From: Desulfobacterales bacterium
GTDB taxonomy: Bacteria > Desulfobacterota > Desulfobacteria > Desulfobacterales > Desulfobacteraceae
Direction of reading: 5' to 3'
Length of the DNA: 16,925 bases
Assembly (NCBI GenBank): GCA_022361535.1
Contig: JAKSAU010000757.1
Location: 1 to 16,925, forward strand
In this document: positions 1-8,175 of the stretch, one piece after another
Layout: every line of letters starts with the position of its first letter
How positions within the stretch are numbered: position 1 is the stretch's first letter
The notes under the pieces: model-generated
What the model was told of the DNA's origin: nothing
Database searches by the model: none
The model's input: only the letters and a program-made list of their open reading frames with translations
Position numbers and translations under genes: made by a program

Positions 1-1
1 A

Positions 2-1501
2 GCAATGTCGGTCCAATCAATGACCAACCGGCAACTGGTTGTCATGAACGAAATATTAAGAGCCCAAAGTGAGGAGGAACTCAAACAGGCACTAGAGAAA
101 ATCCTGAAGCTAAAAGGCAATATCAATAGCGAAATCGTCGAGTTGCCGGAACACTCCGCCACCCAGGGGATAATCGAAAACGTAAAGCGTTTCTCCAGCT
201 CATTTGAAAGCATGGTAGACACCAAGAAAAACGAAATTGCAGCAACCTTAGAACTCAAAGCAACGGAAGAAAAAATCGCGGGACTTATTGATACGGTTGA
301 AAAAGACTTTTTAGCTGACGGAACAAAACTGACGGCAGGTGTAACTGCCACCATGGATAAAACAAGCCAGGCTGTAAACAAATGGAAATATACCCAAATT
401 CTTTTAGCCGCAGTGGCAATCGGGTTGGCTGTTTTAATCGGTGTTCTAGTGTCCGGCTTTATAACAACACCAATAAACAGGGCAATAGCCATGCTGAAAA
501 ATATTGCCCAGGGAGAAGGTGATCTCACCCTTCGTTTGGACGATAGAGCCAAAAATGAAATCGGGGCTTTGGGACATTGGTTTAACGTATTTATACAACG
601 ACTTAATGATATTATTGTTGATATCGGCCAAAATGCAAAAACTGTTACAGGAACTTCTGAAGAAGTTCTTTTGGGTTCAGAGAAGATACATCACGGCACT
701 GAAGGGCTTTCAGGGCGGGCTGACACAGTGGCCAAAGCATCATCTATGATGAGTTCCAATATGAATTCAATTGCTGCGGCAAGCGAGCAAGCCTCGACAA
801 ACATACGGATGGTTTCTGACTCAGCGACCCAGATGCAGCAGACTTTAAACGAGGTTGCAAAATCCTGTGATGAAGCCAGACGCATCTCAGATGAAGCATC
901 AAACCAGGTTAGTGGCGCTTCTGCCCGGGTGGAAAATTTAGGGACCTCTGCCCGTGAAATTTCAAAGGTCACCCAGGTGATAACGGAAATTGCAGAACAG
1001 ACGAACCTTCTGGCATTGAACGCCACCATCGAAGCAGCCAGGGCTGGGGAAGCAGGTAAAGGATTTGCAGTAGTTGCAACAGAGATCAAAGATCTTGCCG
1101 GCCAAACCGCAAAAGCCACTGAAGGAATAAAAGAACAGATTCGTGATATTCAAACATCGTCCAATGACACAGTCACAGATGTTGAAAAAATTTCAGATGT
1201 CGTGTCTGATGTAAAAAACATTGTGACCCAGATTGCCTCTGCAATAGAGGAGCAATCGTCCATTGCCACGGAAGTTGCCGGAAATGTTGAACAGGCGTCT
1301 GTCGGAATCAACGAAGTAAACGAAAATGTGGCTGACGCATCCGGGGTCTCATCAACTATCTCTAAGGACATCATGGCGGTCAGTGAGGTGTCCGGGGAAA
1401 TGTCTGAAAAAAGCAGTCAGATGGACCGCAGTGCAAGGGATTTGGCAGAACTGGCATCTAAACTGCGCAATATGATCAGTGTATTCAAAGTGTCAGAGTA
1501 A
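2..1501 (+). CDS. methyl-accepting chemotaxis protein, 5' partial
   Basis: This is a membrane chemoreceptor that relays ligand signals to CheA/CheW. The visible part (about 498 residues counted from the ATG at base 5) starts in a helical extracytoplasmic region, has one membrane helix at about residues 130-153, a HAMP linker at about 152-205, and a long coiled-coil signalling domain. The highly conserved hairpin tip is at about 327-368 and includes [19 protein letters not shown]. The first transmembrane helix and the start of the sensor domain are missing and the frame is open to the window edge, so the true start probably lies upstream and the ATG at base 5 is probably internal. No C-terminal CheR/CheB docking pentapeptide is visible, as the protein ends in FKVSE. 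The ligand is unknown. Family assignment is very safe; partial status is inference. Confidence 0.95.
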   Translation, partial: AMSVQSMTNRQLVVMNEILRAQSEEELKQALEKILKLKGNINSEIVELPEHSATQGIIENVKRFSSSFESMVDTKKNEIAATLELKATEEKIAGLIDTVEKDFLADGTKLTAGVTATMDKTSQAVNKWKYTQILLAAVAIGLAVLIGVLVSGFITTPINRAIAMLKNIAQGEGDLTLRLDDRAKNEIGALGHWFNVFIQRLNDIIVDIGQNAKTVTGTSEEVLLGSEKIHHGTEGLSGRADTVAKASSMMSSNMNSIAAASEQASTNIRMVSDSATQMQQTLNEVAKSCDEARRISDEASNQVSGASARVENLGTSAREISKVTQVITEIAEQTNLLALNATIEAARAGEAGKGFAVVATEIKDLAGQTAKATEGIKEQIRDIQTSSNDTVTDVEKISDVVSDVKNIVTQIASAIEEQSSIATEVAGNVEQASVGINEVNENVADASGVSSTISKDIMAVSEVSGEMSEKSSQMDRSARDLAELASKLRNMISVFKVSE

Positions 1502-1579
1502 AATTCAGAGAATATAGCTTGGTGCAGTAGTTAAAAGCATCAAATTTTGCTGATGATAAATACCTAAAAGCCCACTCTA

Positions 1580-1595
1580 AGTTTCAATTGAAACT
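1580..1595 (+). terminator. palindromic hairpin downstream of the chemoreceptor
   Basis: AGTTTCAATTGAAACT is a perfect 16-bp palindrome that can fold as a 6-bp stem with an AATT loop, followed by CATTTTTAATT. It lies 79 bases past the chemoreceptor stop. The stem is AT-rich and weak, so it could be a terminator or just a protein-binding palindrome. Confidence 0.3.
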
Positions 1596-1625
1596 CATTT
1601 TTAATTGTTAACTATTTCAAAGCAA

Positions 1626-1661
1626 TTTGGCGCATCAAAATAAATGCGCACCAAACTTTTT
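1626..1661 (+). terminator. imperfect hairpin plus T-tract
   Basis: TTTGG-CGCAT at 1626-1635 pairs with ATGCG and CCAAA at 1644-1655, with a two-base bulge (CA), an 8-base loop and a following CTTTTT. It is a second candidate terminator for the chemoreceptor transcript, slightly better than the palindrome at 1580 because of the T-tract. Confidence 0.4.
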
Positions 1662-1673
1662 AAGTCAGAGCTA

Positions 1674-1701
1674 TTGAAATTCAAAATAATGGTCATATAA
1701 T
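1674..1701 (+). promoter_or_regulatory. sigma-70-like promoter for the 28-codon ORF
   Basis: TTGAAA (1674-1679), a 16-base spacer, then a perfect TATAAT (1696-1701). It sits after the candidate terminators of the chemoreceptor and about 100 bases before the small ORF at 1805, so it would make a short transcript of roughly 230 bases ending at the terminator at 1915-1941. Confidence 0.5.
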
Positions 1702-1804
1702 TAATACTAAATAAACAATACACTGCTCGATGCATACTACTCAATTTTGATTATGTGTTCTCAATAGCATTGATTTAAATAACCAATTAAAAAGGAGGTA
1801 CATT

Positions 1805-1891
1805 ATGATATCTACTATTATAGCCGTACTATTTATTGCCTACCATTTTAATAAATGCTATGGATCCATTAAAGGTTCCTGTGAATTATAA
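1805..1891 (+). CDS. 28-aa small hydrophobic protein, unknown function
   Basis: The ORF is ATG to TAA with 28 codons. The start is fixed by a near-perfect Shine-Dalgarno, AAAAAGGAGGTACATT, directly upstream. The N-terminal half (MISTIIAVLFIAYHF) is hydrophobic and could form a single short membrane helix. The tail is polar and slightly basic and carries two cysteines, at positions 18 and 26. It has its own promoter-like sequence and a perfect intrinsic terminator 23 bases after the stop, so it looks like a monocistronic small-protein gene or a dual-function small RNA. I recognise no family. It is about the length of KdpF-like single-helix proteins, but I see no sequence similarity that would justify that name. 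Evidence for translation is the RBS only. Confidence 0.55.
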   Translation: MISTIIAVLFIAYHFNKCYGSIKGSCEL

Positions 1892-1914
1892 TTTAATACA
1901 CTAATAAAAATCCA

Positions 1915-1941
1915 AGCCCTCTTGAAAAAGAGGGCTTTTTT
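1915..1941 (+). terminator. intrinsic terminator
   Basis: A perfect 9-bp stem AGCCCTCTT / AAGAGGGCT with a GAAA tetraloop (1924-1927) runs into six Ts ending at 1941. This is a textbook rho-independent terminator, placed 23 bases after the stop of the 28-codon ORF. Confidence 0.9.
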
Positions 1942-2099
1942 CATGATTTCAGCATGCCCTCTATTTTATCTTTGACAACGTAATTAATAATAGTTTTCAC
2001 CTATCATTTCCCTAAAATAACACAGCCATTGAAAATCAATCCCTGAGTCTTATTTTGTTCATAAAACCTAGCAAAAACTTTCTTGAATAGGAGAAAACT

Positions 2100-3017
2100 A
2101 TGTATAGATATAAAAAACTCATGGTTAATCTTAACCTGGACAAAAACGATATAAACCTTTTGGCATACGCCGGGTTTATATCTCAAATGGCCAAGTCAGA
2201 AGAAATACATTTTGTATATGTGGCAGACACTTTTGATGTGCCTGATGAAATAAAAAAGATATATCCTCAACTGGCTTCTCCGGTAAACGATGCAGCCGAG
2301 GAAAGAATTAAAGAGTTTGTGGAGCAACATTTTAAAGGGTACGGAGAAAGCCGTCTGATATTTAAAGTAATGGAAGGGCCACCTTTAGGACGTCTTGTAT
2401 CCTTTACAAAGAAATATGACATCGACCTGCTGATTGTCAGCCACCACAAAAGTGGCTCCGGATCCAATGGTTATCTATCGGAAAAGCTTACTAGAAAAGC
2501 ATTTTGCTCCGTACTAATGATTCCCTGGCATAGCCGGCTTAACTTAGAGAAAATCTTGGTTGCAGTTGATTTTTCAGAACACTCCATTAATGCTCTGGAT
2601 ATAGGTTCTGCCTTTGCAAAGGGTGTAGAGGCAAATGAAATATACATCCTTAATAATTTCCGCATCCCAAAGGGATATTATAAAACCGGAAAATCCTATG
2701 AGGAGTTCGCCGATGTCATGTATGAAAATGCCACAACTAAATTCAAATCCATTCTGCCAAAGGTGAATTTAAAAGGTGTTGGCATCAAACCATATTTCAA
2801 ACGAACGAATAATATCGTTCAGGGCATACATAGTTTTGCCGAAACCATAGATGCAGGTCTTATTGTTGTTGGAGCGAGAGGGCGCAGCGGCGACATTTCT
2901 GCGATTTTACTGGGTAGTATTACCGAAGGATTAATCCGCAACCTGACTCGTCCCCTGCTTGCAGTAAAAAACAAAGGAGAAGGGCTCAATATTTTAGAAG
3001 CGCTTTCATCAACATAG
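2100..3017 (+). CDS. universal stress protein, two tandem UspA domains
   Basis: This is a cytoplasmic nucleotide-binding stress protein of 305 residues, about twice the length of a single UspA, with domain 1 at about 1-145 and domain 2 at about 149-292. Domain 2 begins with KILVAVDFSEHS and carries the ATP-loop-like segment GARGRSGDISAILLGS at 258-273. This resembles the Gx2Gx9G(S/T) signature but has one extra residue in the spacer. Domain 1 has a degenerate version (SHHKSGSGSNGYLSEKL), so nucleotide binding is more likely in the second domain. The start at 2100 is supported by AGGAG ten bases upstream. It is followed after 31 bases by the PsiE-family gene, probably in one transcript. Its exact physiological role cannot be read from sequence. 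Confidence 0.93.
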   Translation: MYRYKKLMVNLNLDKNDINLLAYAGFISQMAKSEEIHFVYVADTFDVPDEIKKIYPQLASPVNDAAEERIKEFVEQHFKGYGESRLIFKVMEGPPLGRLVSFTKKYDIDLLIVSHHKSGSGSNGYLSEKLTRKAFCSVLMIPWHSRLNLEKILVAVDFSEHSINALDIGSAFAKGVEANEIYILNNFRIPKGYYKTGKSYEEFADVMYENATTKFKSILPKVNLKGVGIKPYFKRTNNIVQGIHSFAETIDAGLIVVGARGRSGDISAILLGSITEGLIRNLTRPLLAVKNKGEGLNILEALSST

Positions 3018-3048
3018 AATCGCCAAACTAAATGAAAAGGAAATCACT

Positions 3049-3543
3049 ATGGACGGTCTTGATAATGCACATGAAAAGATGATCCTCAAGCTTAGAACAA
3101 TCATAAGGTATGCTGTACGATTCTTAGCCTTGGTTATGACAGCAGTTGTCATTTGGGGTGTTGTTGATGTTTGCTGGGTAATTTATAAAAAGTTGTTGAC
3201 TCCTCCCATGTTCATGCTGACCATAAGCGACATTTTAGCAACTTTTGGGGCATTCATGGCAGTACTGATTGCTATTGAGATATTTGTTAATATCTGTATT
3301 TACCTGCGTGAAGACGTTATCCATGTTCAAATTGTAATGGCCACAGCCCTTATGGCAATCGCTCGTAAAGTAATCATTTTAGACTTTACACGTATAGAAT
3401 ATGAATATGTTTGGGCCATGGCGGCAGTGGTATTGGCCATGAGCATCGGATATTATCTGGTGCTCAGGTCATCAGCCGATTGTAAGAGAGGATTTGCGCG
3501 TTTGTTTCCAAGGGAAAGCGATGAAAAGACGCCGTTGGAATAG
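3049..3543 (+). CDS. PsiE-family (phosphate-starvation-inducible E) membrane protein
   Basis: The product is a 164-residue integral membrane protein with about four hydrophobic helices (roughly residues 22-43, 58-82, 96-112 and 126-150). The core region, with AIEIFVNICIYLRED followed by IHVQIVMATALMAIARKV and then ILD, matches what I know of the PsiE family (PF06146). A short charged N-terminus precedes helix 1. The start has an AAAAGGAAA Shine-Dalgarno about 6 bases upstream. It lies 31 bases after the tandem USP gene and before a long hairpin, so the two form a stress operon. The biochemical role of PsiE proteins is not well established, and phosphate regulation is not shown here because I see no Pho box. 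Confidence 0.85.
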   Translation: MDGLDNAHEKMILKLRTIIRYAVRFLALVMTAVVIWGVVDVCWVIYKKLLTPPMFMLTISDILATFGAFMAVLIAIEIFVNICIYLREDVIHVQIVMATALMAIARKVIILDFTRIEYEYVWAMAAVVLAMSIGYYLVLRSSADCKRGFARLFPRESDEKTPLE

Positions 3544-3554
3544 TAAAAGATTGA

Positions 3555-3594
3555 TTAGCTATAGTGCCTTTCAAAGCACTATAGCTAAATTTTC
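3555..3594 (+). terminator. intrinsic terminator of the usp-psiE operon
   Basis: A perfect 13-bp stem (TTAGCTATAGTGC at 3555-3567, GCACTATAGCTAA at 3576-3588) with an 8-base loop is followed by a short T-run. It sits 11 bases after the PsiE stop. It also faces the end of the convergent small gene at 3596, so it may act on both strands. Confidence 0.75.
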
Positions 3595-3595
3595 C

Positions 3596-3775
3596 TCATG
3601 TATCTTCTTTTACGAATCTTGATAGAAATTCTGTATCCTTTGGGCTTAAATCAAATCGCAAAGCCGTTTCATCTACCAGCTTTTTCAAATCTGTATCAGG
3701 GTTTTCTTTCCTTTGTTCTGAGATATATTTTATTGCTTTTCTAATTTGTTCTCCCTGTGGGTGTATTGCTGTCAT
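3596..3775 (-). CDS. 59-aa conserved-type small protein, unknown function
   Basis: On the minus strand, an ATG at 3775 is preceded by an excellent AAAGGAGATCAAA ribosome site and is followed by 59 codons to TGA at 3596. The product begins MTAIHPQGEQIRKAIKYISE. It is soluble, highly charged and probably all-helical, with a KKLVDETALRFDLSPKDTEFL stretch and no cysteines or membrane segment. From memory I associate this layout (an 'I/VHPxGExxRKAxKxISE' start and an 'LRFDLSPxDxEFL' end) with a short hypothetical family in deltaproteobacteria, but I cannot check it. It is convergent with the usp-psiE operon and divergent from nhaA. Function is unknown; the strong RBS and codon-clean frame are the reasons for calling it. 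Confidence 0.75.
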   Translation of the reverse strand: MTAIHPQGEQIRKAIKYISEQRKENPDTDLKKLVDETALRFDLSPKDTEFLSRFVKEDT

Positions 3776-4076
3776 TTTGATCTCCTTTCTTTTTAGTTGT
3801 ATGAAATCAAATCCATGAAATGATATATAAGGTGGGAAATGTAAACTTATAGTAAACCTAAGGTAAACAAAGAAATAAAATTGTCAATTATATGGTATAG
3901 ATCCTAACCAAAATATATTTTTCAAATGATCTTTTTTCATTTGTTGTGAAAAATTATTTTAAAACAGTCTTTAAATTGACTTGATAGAAGACGACGCAAC
4001 CTGCTATTTTAGATCGGTAAATCAAGATATCCAAAATACGAAAACTAGTTTGAATTCTAAACCTGGAGATAAAATC
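3776..4076. other. AT-rich divergent intergenic region
   Basis: This 301-bp gap lies between the divergent 59-aa gene and nhaA. It contains an inverted repeat CAAATGA / TCATTTG at 3923-3929 and 3937-3943, flanked by T- and A-rich arms, and the nhaA promoter candidate. I looked for a recognisable sodium, lithium or pH-responsive leader RNA and could not identify one. No further ORF with a ribosome site is visible. Confidence 0.5.
3981..4010 (+). promoter_or_regulatory. candidate sigma-70 promoter of nhaA
   Basis: TTGATA (3981-3986), an 18-base spacer and TATTTT (4005-4010) would start transcription near 4017, leaving a leader of about 60 bases before the nhaA ATG at 4077. The match is moderate and the surroundings are AT-rich, so chance is a real possibility. 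Confidence 0.35.
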
Positions 4077-5285
4077 ATGCGTCCAAGCAAGGAATCTTTT
4101 ATATCAAAATTTTTTAGAATGGAATCATCCGGGGGGATAACCCTCATGCTTGCAGCGGCTTTAGCCGTAGTCCTTGCAAATACCCCGTTATATAAATTCT
4201 ATGCCTTATTTCTTGATATCCCAATTGAAGTTCGTATCGGCGGGCTTCACATTGCAAAACCCTTATTACTATGGATCAATGACGGATTGATGTCGGTCTT
4301 CTTTTTTCTGATTGGCCTGGAACTCAAACGCGAGGTGATGGAAGGAGAGCTTTCCGAAAAGAAAAATATCATCCTTCCAGGATTAGGCGCTGTTGGCGGT
4401 ATGGCTGTACCGGCGTTGGTTTACGTCATGTTTAATGCCAATGACCCGGTTGCCATGAAAGGCTGGGCCATCCCTGCGGCGACAGATATCGCCTTTGCTT
4501 TAGGCATTCTTTCGCTTCTGGGTTCACGGGTACCGGTCAGTATTAAGATCTTTTTAACCTCTCTTGCTATTTTTGACGATATTGGGGCCATATTGATCAT
4601 TGCCATCTTTTACACAGCAGAGATCAATATGACTGCTCTGATCATATCGTTGTGTTGTATTCCAGTTCTGGCAGTCATGAACTACAAAAATCTGACTGCC
4701 CAAAGTTTGTATATCGTAGTTGGACTTGTCATGTGGACAGCCATGTTAAAATCTGGGGTTCACGCCACTCTTGCCGGGGTTGTCCTGGCTATGTTCATTC
4801 CATTAACGTCTGCTGAAGATCCAGACTTTTCACCCCTCAAAAGTATGGAGCATGATTTACACTTTGCCGTCGCTTTTTTTATTCTACCAGTTTTTGCCTT
4901 TGCAAATGCCGGGGTGCGACTTGCAGGCATGGGTGCAGACCAGATCTTTCATCCAGTACCAATCGGGATCGCTTTAGGGCTCTTTGCCGGTAAACAGGTA
5001 GGAATTTTCGGCATATGCTGGATGGCCGTTCGAACCGGATTAGCATCGCTTCCCAAAGGTATGTCCATGGGTTCTCTTTATGGGGCATCAGCCCTCTGTG
5101 GTGTCGGGTTTACCATGAGTTTATTCATCGGTTCACTCGCATTTGATCTTACCGGGACAAATAAACTTTATGATGAAAGATTGGGAATCATTTTAGGATC
5201 TTTGGCAGCCGGGTTTGCAGGTTACCTGGTTCTAAAGCGAAGTCTTCCAAATGCCGAGAACCCTGCAGAAAACCAGAAACAATAA
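4077..5285 (+). CDS. nhaA: Na+/H+ antiporter NhaA
   Basis: This is an inner-membrane electrogenic Na+(Li+)/H+ antiporter for sodium and pH homeostasis. I start it at the ATG at 4077 (402 residues), preceded by TGGAG about 8 bases upstream. The frame is open to a TTG at 3981, but that extension reads as non-family sequence. Family landmarks are present: [14 protein letters not shown] at about 80-93, [19 protein letters not shown] with Asp137 (E. coli Asp133 equivalent), [11 protein letters not shown] with Asp167-Asp168 (the Asp163/164 ion site) and [12 protein letters not shown] with Lys306 (Lys300 equivalent). Length is close to the usual 390 or so. All key ion-binding residues are intact, so it should be functional. 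It is a single gene, with a convergent kinase gene 119 bases downstream. Confidence 0.97.
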   Translation: MRPSKESFISKFFRMESSGGITLMLAAALAVVLANTPLYKFYALFLDIPIEVRIGGLHIAKPLLLWINDGLMSVFFFLIGLELKREVMEGELSEKKNIILPGLGAVGGMAVPALVYVMFNANDPVAMKGWAIPAATDIAFALGILSLLGSRVPVSIKIFLTSLAIFDDIGAILIIAIFYTAEINMTALIISLCCIPVLAVMNYKNLTAQSLYIVVGLVMWTAMLKSGVHATLAGVVLAMFIPLTSAEDPDFSPLKSMEHDLHFAVAFFILPVFAFANAGVRLAGMGADQIFHPVPIGIALGLFAGKQVGIFGICWMAVRTGLASLPKGMSMGSLYGASALCGVGFTMSLFIGSLAFDLTGTNKLYDERLGIILGSLAAGFAGYLVLKRSLPNAENPAENQKQ

Positions 5286-5404
5286 TACAGATTAAATTTA
5301 CATAGGTACATTAGATAAAAGCTTAAATTAAAGGTTAACCAAAACTCCTGGCATTAGATGACGCTGTGAAGCCCCCTAAAAAGAGGCAAGCAAAAATTCA
5401 AATC

Positions 5405-7333
5405 TTAGTGCCTTGAAAAATCTTTAATCGTTTCGCTAAGTACCTTAAACAATTTTTTCTGGTCAATCGGTTTGCTCACATAGCCGTCCATACCTGCGGA
5501 CAGATAGGTGTCTTCATCGCCTTTCATGGCATGGGCTGTCAGAGCAATGATAGGGGTAGCTCCTTTTTGGGGATGCTTGCGGATATGGGAAGTCGCTTCC
5601 ACTCCATCCATTTCAGGCATCTGGATATCCATGAGCACCGCATCAAAATCTGATTCATTGTGAATATCCACCGCTTGCCTGCCGTTACGAGCTATCGTCA
5701 CAGTCAATTGGGCTTTTTCAAGGATGGTTTTAATAATTTTCTGATTTACTGGATTGTCTTCTACTACCAATATATTGGCCCCCTTGATACGCGCCTTGTG
5801 CTGATGCATCAAATTTGGGGTATCCTCTAAGTTCGCCTGAACAACTAATTTGTCCCGTGTTTCTTCAGAGCCGCTGTTGTCGAAACAACAGGAGAAAAAT
5901 ATGGTTGCACCCTTTCCTATTTCACTTTTGACATGAACCTTTCCTCCCATCTGTTCAATAAGCTTTTTTGAAATGGGCAATCCTAACCCTGTGCCCCCGT
6001 GTTTTCGGGTGGACGAGCTGTCTGCCTGAGTGAACGGATCAAATAATTTTTCCAGGTCGTTAGGAGCAATGCCTATGCCTGTATCCTTAACATAGCAGTC
6101 CAATATAACCCTATTGGTATCTGGATTATCTTCCCTCTGATGGATGTCCAAAGCAATGGTGCCGCCGGCATCGGTAAATTTAACAGCATTACTGATAAGG
6201 TTGACAAGGACTTGTCTCAGACGTGTGGCATCCCCTACTAAGGTCTTGGGAATATCAGCAGACAAATGTACATCTAATGAAATTTTTTTTTGTTCAGCTT
6301 TTGTGGAAAACATTGTAATGATCCGGGAAATAACGTCTTCAAGAATAAATGGGGCCTTTTCCATTTCCAAATGTCCTGATTCGATTTTAGAAAAATCCAG
6401 GATGTCATTGATAATCTTTAAAAGTGAAGTACCTGAGTCGTGTATCATTTGGATGCTTTTTTCAACTTCAGGGCTTAAGGTCTCGGTAAGCGCGATTTCC
6501 GTGGCGCCGATGACACCGTTCATCGGAGTCCGGATTTCATGGCTCATATTGGCTAGAAATTCACTTTTAGCGATATTTGCAACCTCTGCCTTTTGAGCAA
6601 GTTCCCTGGCTTGGGCAAGGGCTTGTGCCAATTCTGCATTTGTCCGTTCAAGCTGGATTGTCCGCTCGGCTACCCGCTGCTCAAGTTCCTTGTTGATACG
6701 GCTGACTTTGTTTTTCTCCTGCTCCAGTTTATATTGAGAAAAGAACCGACGTCGCATATTGTATTCAATGGAATATCCGGCCAGCATGCAAAACACATTT
6801 GCTGATATAAAGAAAAAATTGTTGTTGATAAGAATACCGCTAGGCGCTTTTAGAATCCAGATGGCCCCGATTTCGTAACAGATGACGATAAGCCAGGAGC
6901 AAGGTACTGCATAAATAAATCTTAATCGAATAAAAGTAAAAATGGTAATAAATACAAGAATAATACCTGCATAGTAGGAATATGCAGCCGGCGGTCCGGC
7001 TAAGATGACCATTAGTTCAATCCCAAAACCAGCGAGAAAGCAGAGCCCAAACAAGGTAACCTGGGCATACTTTTCAAAATTAGGCTTATATGAAAACCAG
7101 ACCACACAAGCGGCAGCGGGACAGAACACCCCGTAACGAATAAACCAGAATATTTCTTTTTTATCCGGTGCTAATAGAGCATCCAATATCCCAAAAATGG
7201 CATAAAAAAAGATGCATATCAGCAATGCGATCCGAATGCGAACGAGGGAGTCCCTGAAGTGAAACCGGATAAATTCAGGCTCCAGGTGAGCCCATCTGCC
7301 GGTAAACGCCAAAGTAAAGGAATTATACGTCAT
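5405..7333 (-). CDS. hybrid sensor histidine kinase with multi-helix membrane sensor
   Basis: The product is a 642-residue membrane-bound hybrid kinase. The order of parts is: about six hydrophobic helices between residues 33 and 190, resembling the integral-membrane sensor (MASE-like) modules of signalling enzymes; a coiled coil at about 200-255; HisKA with the phosphorylated His265 in [15 protein letters not shown]; a HATPase domain with N-box Asn382, DTGIGI at 417-422 and [10 protein letters not shown] at 447-456; and a receiver at about 519-640 with Asp569 ([12 protein letters not shown]), Thr599 and Lys621. All catalytic residues are intact. There is no HPt domain and no adjacent response regulator, so it must pass phosphate to a partner encoded elsewhere. 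No ligand can be deduced. The ATG at 7333 begins the conserved hydrophobic sensor; its RBS is weak (GGTAG about 9 bases upstream). Confidence 0.95.
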   Translation of the reverse strand: MTYNSFTLAFTGRWAHLEPEFIRFHFRDSLVRIRIALLICIFFYAIFGILDALLAPDKKEIFWFIRYGVFCPAAACVVWFSYKPNFEKYAQVTLFGLCFLAGFGIELMVILAGPPAAYSYYAGIILVFITIFTFIRLRFIYAVPCSWLIVICYEIGAIWILKAPSGILINNNFFFISANVFCMLAGYSIEYNMRRRFFSQYKLEQEKNKVSRINKELEQRVAERTIQLERTNAELAQALAQARELAQKAEVANIAKSEFLANMSHEIRTPMNGVIGATEIALTETLSPEVEKSIQMIHDSGTSLLKIINDILDFSKIESGHLEMEKAPFILEDVISRIITMFSTKAEQKKISLDVHLSADIPKTLVGDATRLRQVLVNLISNAVKFTDAGGTIALDIHQREDNPDTNRVILDCYVKDTGIGIAPNDLEKLFDPFTQADSSSTRKHGGTGLGLPISKKLIEQMGGKVHVKSEIGKGATIFFSCCFDNSGSEETRDKLVVQANLEDTPNLMHQHKARIKGANILVVEDNPVNQKIIKTILEKAQLTVTIARNGRQAVDIHNESDFDAVLMDIQMPEMDGVEATSHIRKHPQKGATPIIALTAHAMKGDEDTYLSAGMDGYVSKPIDQKKLFKVLSETIKDFSRH

Positions 7334-7723
7334 TCCATCTACCTACCCCTGTCAGTCCGTGAAAAGACCGGGCTGTCAAACGTGCAATCTGCAATGGTTA
7401 TAAAAGTGGAATCCCTGGTAATATACATCACTAGCGGTTTGGTATACAAGACCTATACGAAGGAACATTAATCCTAATGCATTTAACTGTTACACATAGA
7501 CTCGCCTGTTCTGCGCAACGGTATCAGGCCTGGTTTTTTTTTAATATGGCAACTGTTTATCAGGATAGGCGGGCAGGTATCTTTGTATAAAATTACCCTG
7601 AATGAGTTAGGGCAGTTGGGTTTACGGTGTAATCTTTACTTTTTGTATTTGATGGGGTACGTATTTTCTTAGCTTGATGTAATTGACCTTATACTTATTC
7701 ATAATTCAACGGGATCATTATAA
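7334..7723. other. 390-bp divergent intergenic region
   Basis: This gap separates the kinase (minus) from the lipoprotein (plus). It holds a possible minus-strand promoter for the kinase, read on that strand as TTGTAT (7449-7444), 18 bases, TATATT (7425-7420). It also holds a possible plus-strand terminator: GCCTG at 7504-7508 pairing with CAGGC at 7525-7529, a 16-base loop, then nine Ts at 7534-7542. No complete gene upstream on the plus strand needs that terminator. I see no tRNA, riboswitch or convincing ORF. Confidence 0.4.
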
Positions 7724-8125
7724 ATGATAAAACAAATTTTATTCTTAAGTGTATGTATTATGCTTTTAGGTTGTGCAACTGTTTCTGATTATAGCCTTTC
7801 GAAAAAATTTGATAAGGTTGCAGATTCCTATAGATCAGCCCTGAGTTGGGAAGATTTTGAACAGGCAAAAAGTTTCTTGTCAGAACAATCCCTAAAAAAA
7901 GAATCGACTTCGCCAACTGATGAGCTATTGAAGAAGGTTAAAGTTACATCATACAAAGTACAGAATATTAAAATGAATAACGAAGAGCGCACAATTGAAC
8001 AAGCAGTTGAGATCAAATACTATAATACTGATTATTTAGTTGAAAAAGTTATTAATGACAATCAGGTATGGGTTTATGAATCTAACTCCTGGTATCTTTC
8101 TACAGGACTGCCGGTTTTTGAATAA
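7724..8125 (+). CDS. small lipoprotein, unknown function
   Basis: The product is 133 residues long with a classic lipoprotein signal peptide: a short basic start (MIK), a hydrophobic run, and the lipobox LLGC with the modified Cys17. The mature part is about 117 residues, charged and mixed helix/strand, with no other cysteine and no domain I recognise. It contains a region of the form 'WEDFEQAKSFLSEQSLKK' followed by KVTSYKVQNIKMNNEERT, which suggests a compact envelope domain with an NTF2-like or DUF-type fold, but that is a guess. The RBS is weak (GGGA about 9 bases upstream). It stands alone, between the kinase and the convergent end of the methyltransferase operon. Confidence 0.8.
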   Translation: MIKQILFLSVCIMLLGCATVSDYSLSKKFDKVADSYRSALSWEDFEQAKSFLSEQSLKKESTSPTDELLKKVKVTSYKVQNIKMNNEERTIEQAVEIKYYNTDYLVEKVINDNQVWVYESNSWYLSTGLPVFE

Positions 8126-8175
8126 TCCTATTTGCAAACAGTTTATAGTGAAAAAACCAGGGATTAACTTTTTAT

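Noticed and set aside
691..1119. 142-codon minus-strand ORF inside the chemoreceptor
   Set aside because: It is a shadow of the conserved signalling domain with biased composition.
3981..4076. N-terminal extension of NhaA from a TTG at 3981
   Set aside because: The 32 extra residues are polar and unlike the NhaA N-terminus, there is no ribosome site before the TTG, and the ATG at 4077 has one and gives the usual protein length.
3900..4076. Ion-sensing riboswitch leading nhaA
   Set aside because: Only one simple inverted repeat is visible and I could not match any conserved sodium or lithium aptamer core.
5341..5404. Terminator between nhaA and the kinase (GCCCCCT / AGAGGC)
   Set aside because: The stem has a mismatch and there is no T-run on either strand.
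7259..7471. 70-codon plus-strand ORF overlapping the kinase start
   Set aside because: It is partly antisense to the kinase, has no ribosome site and no recognisable features, though an antisense transcript here cannot be excluded.
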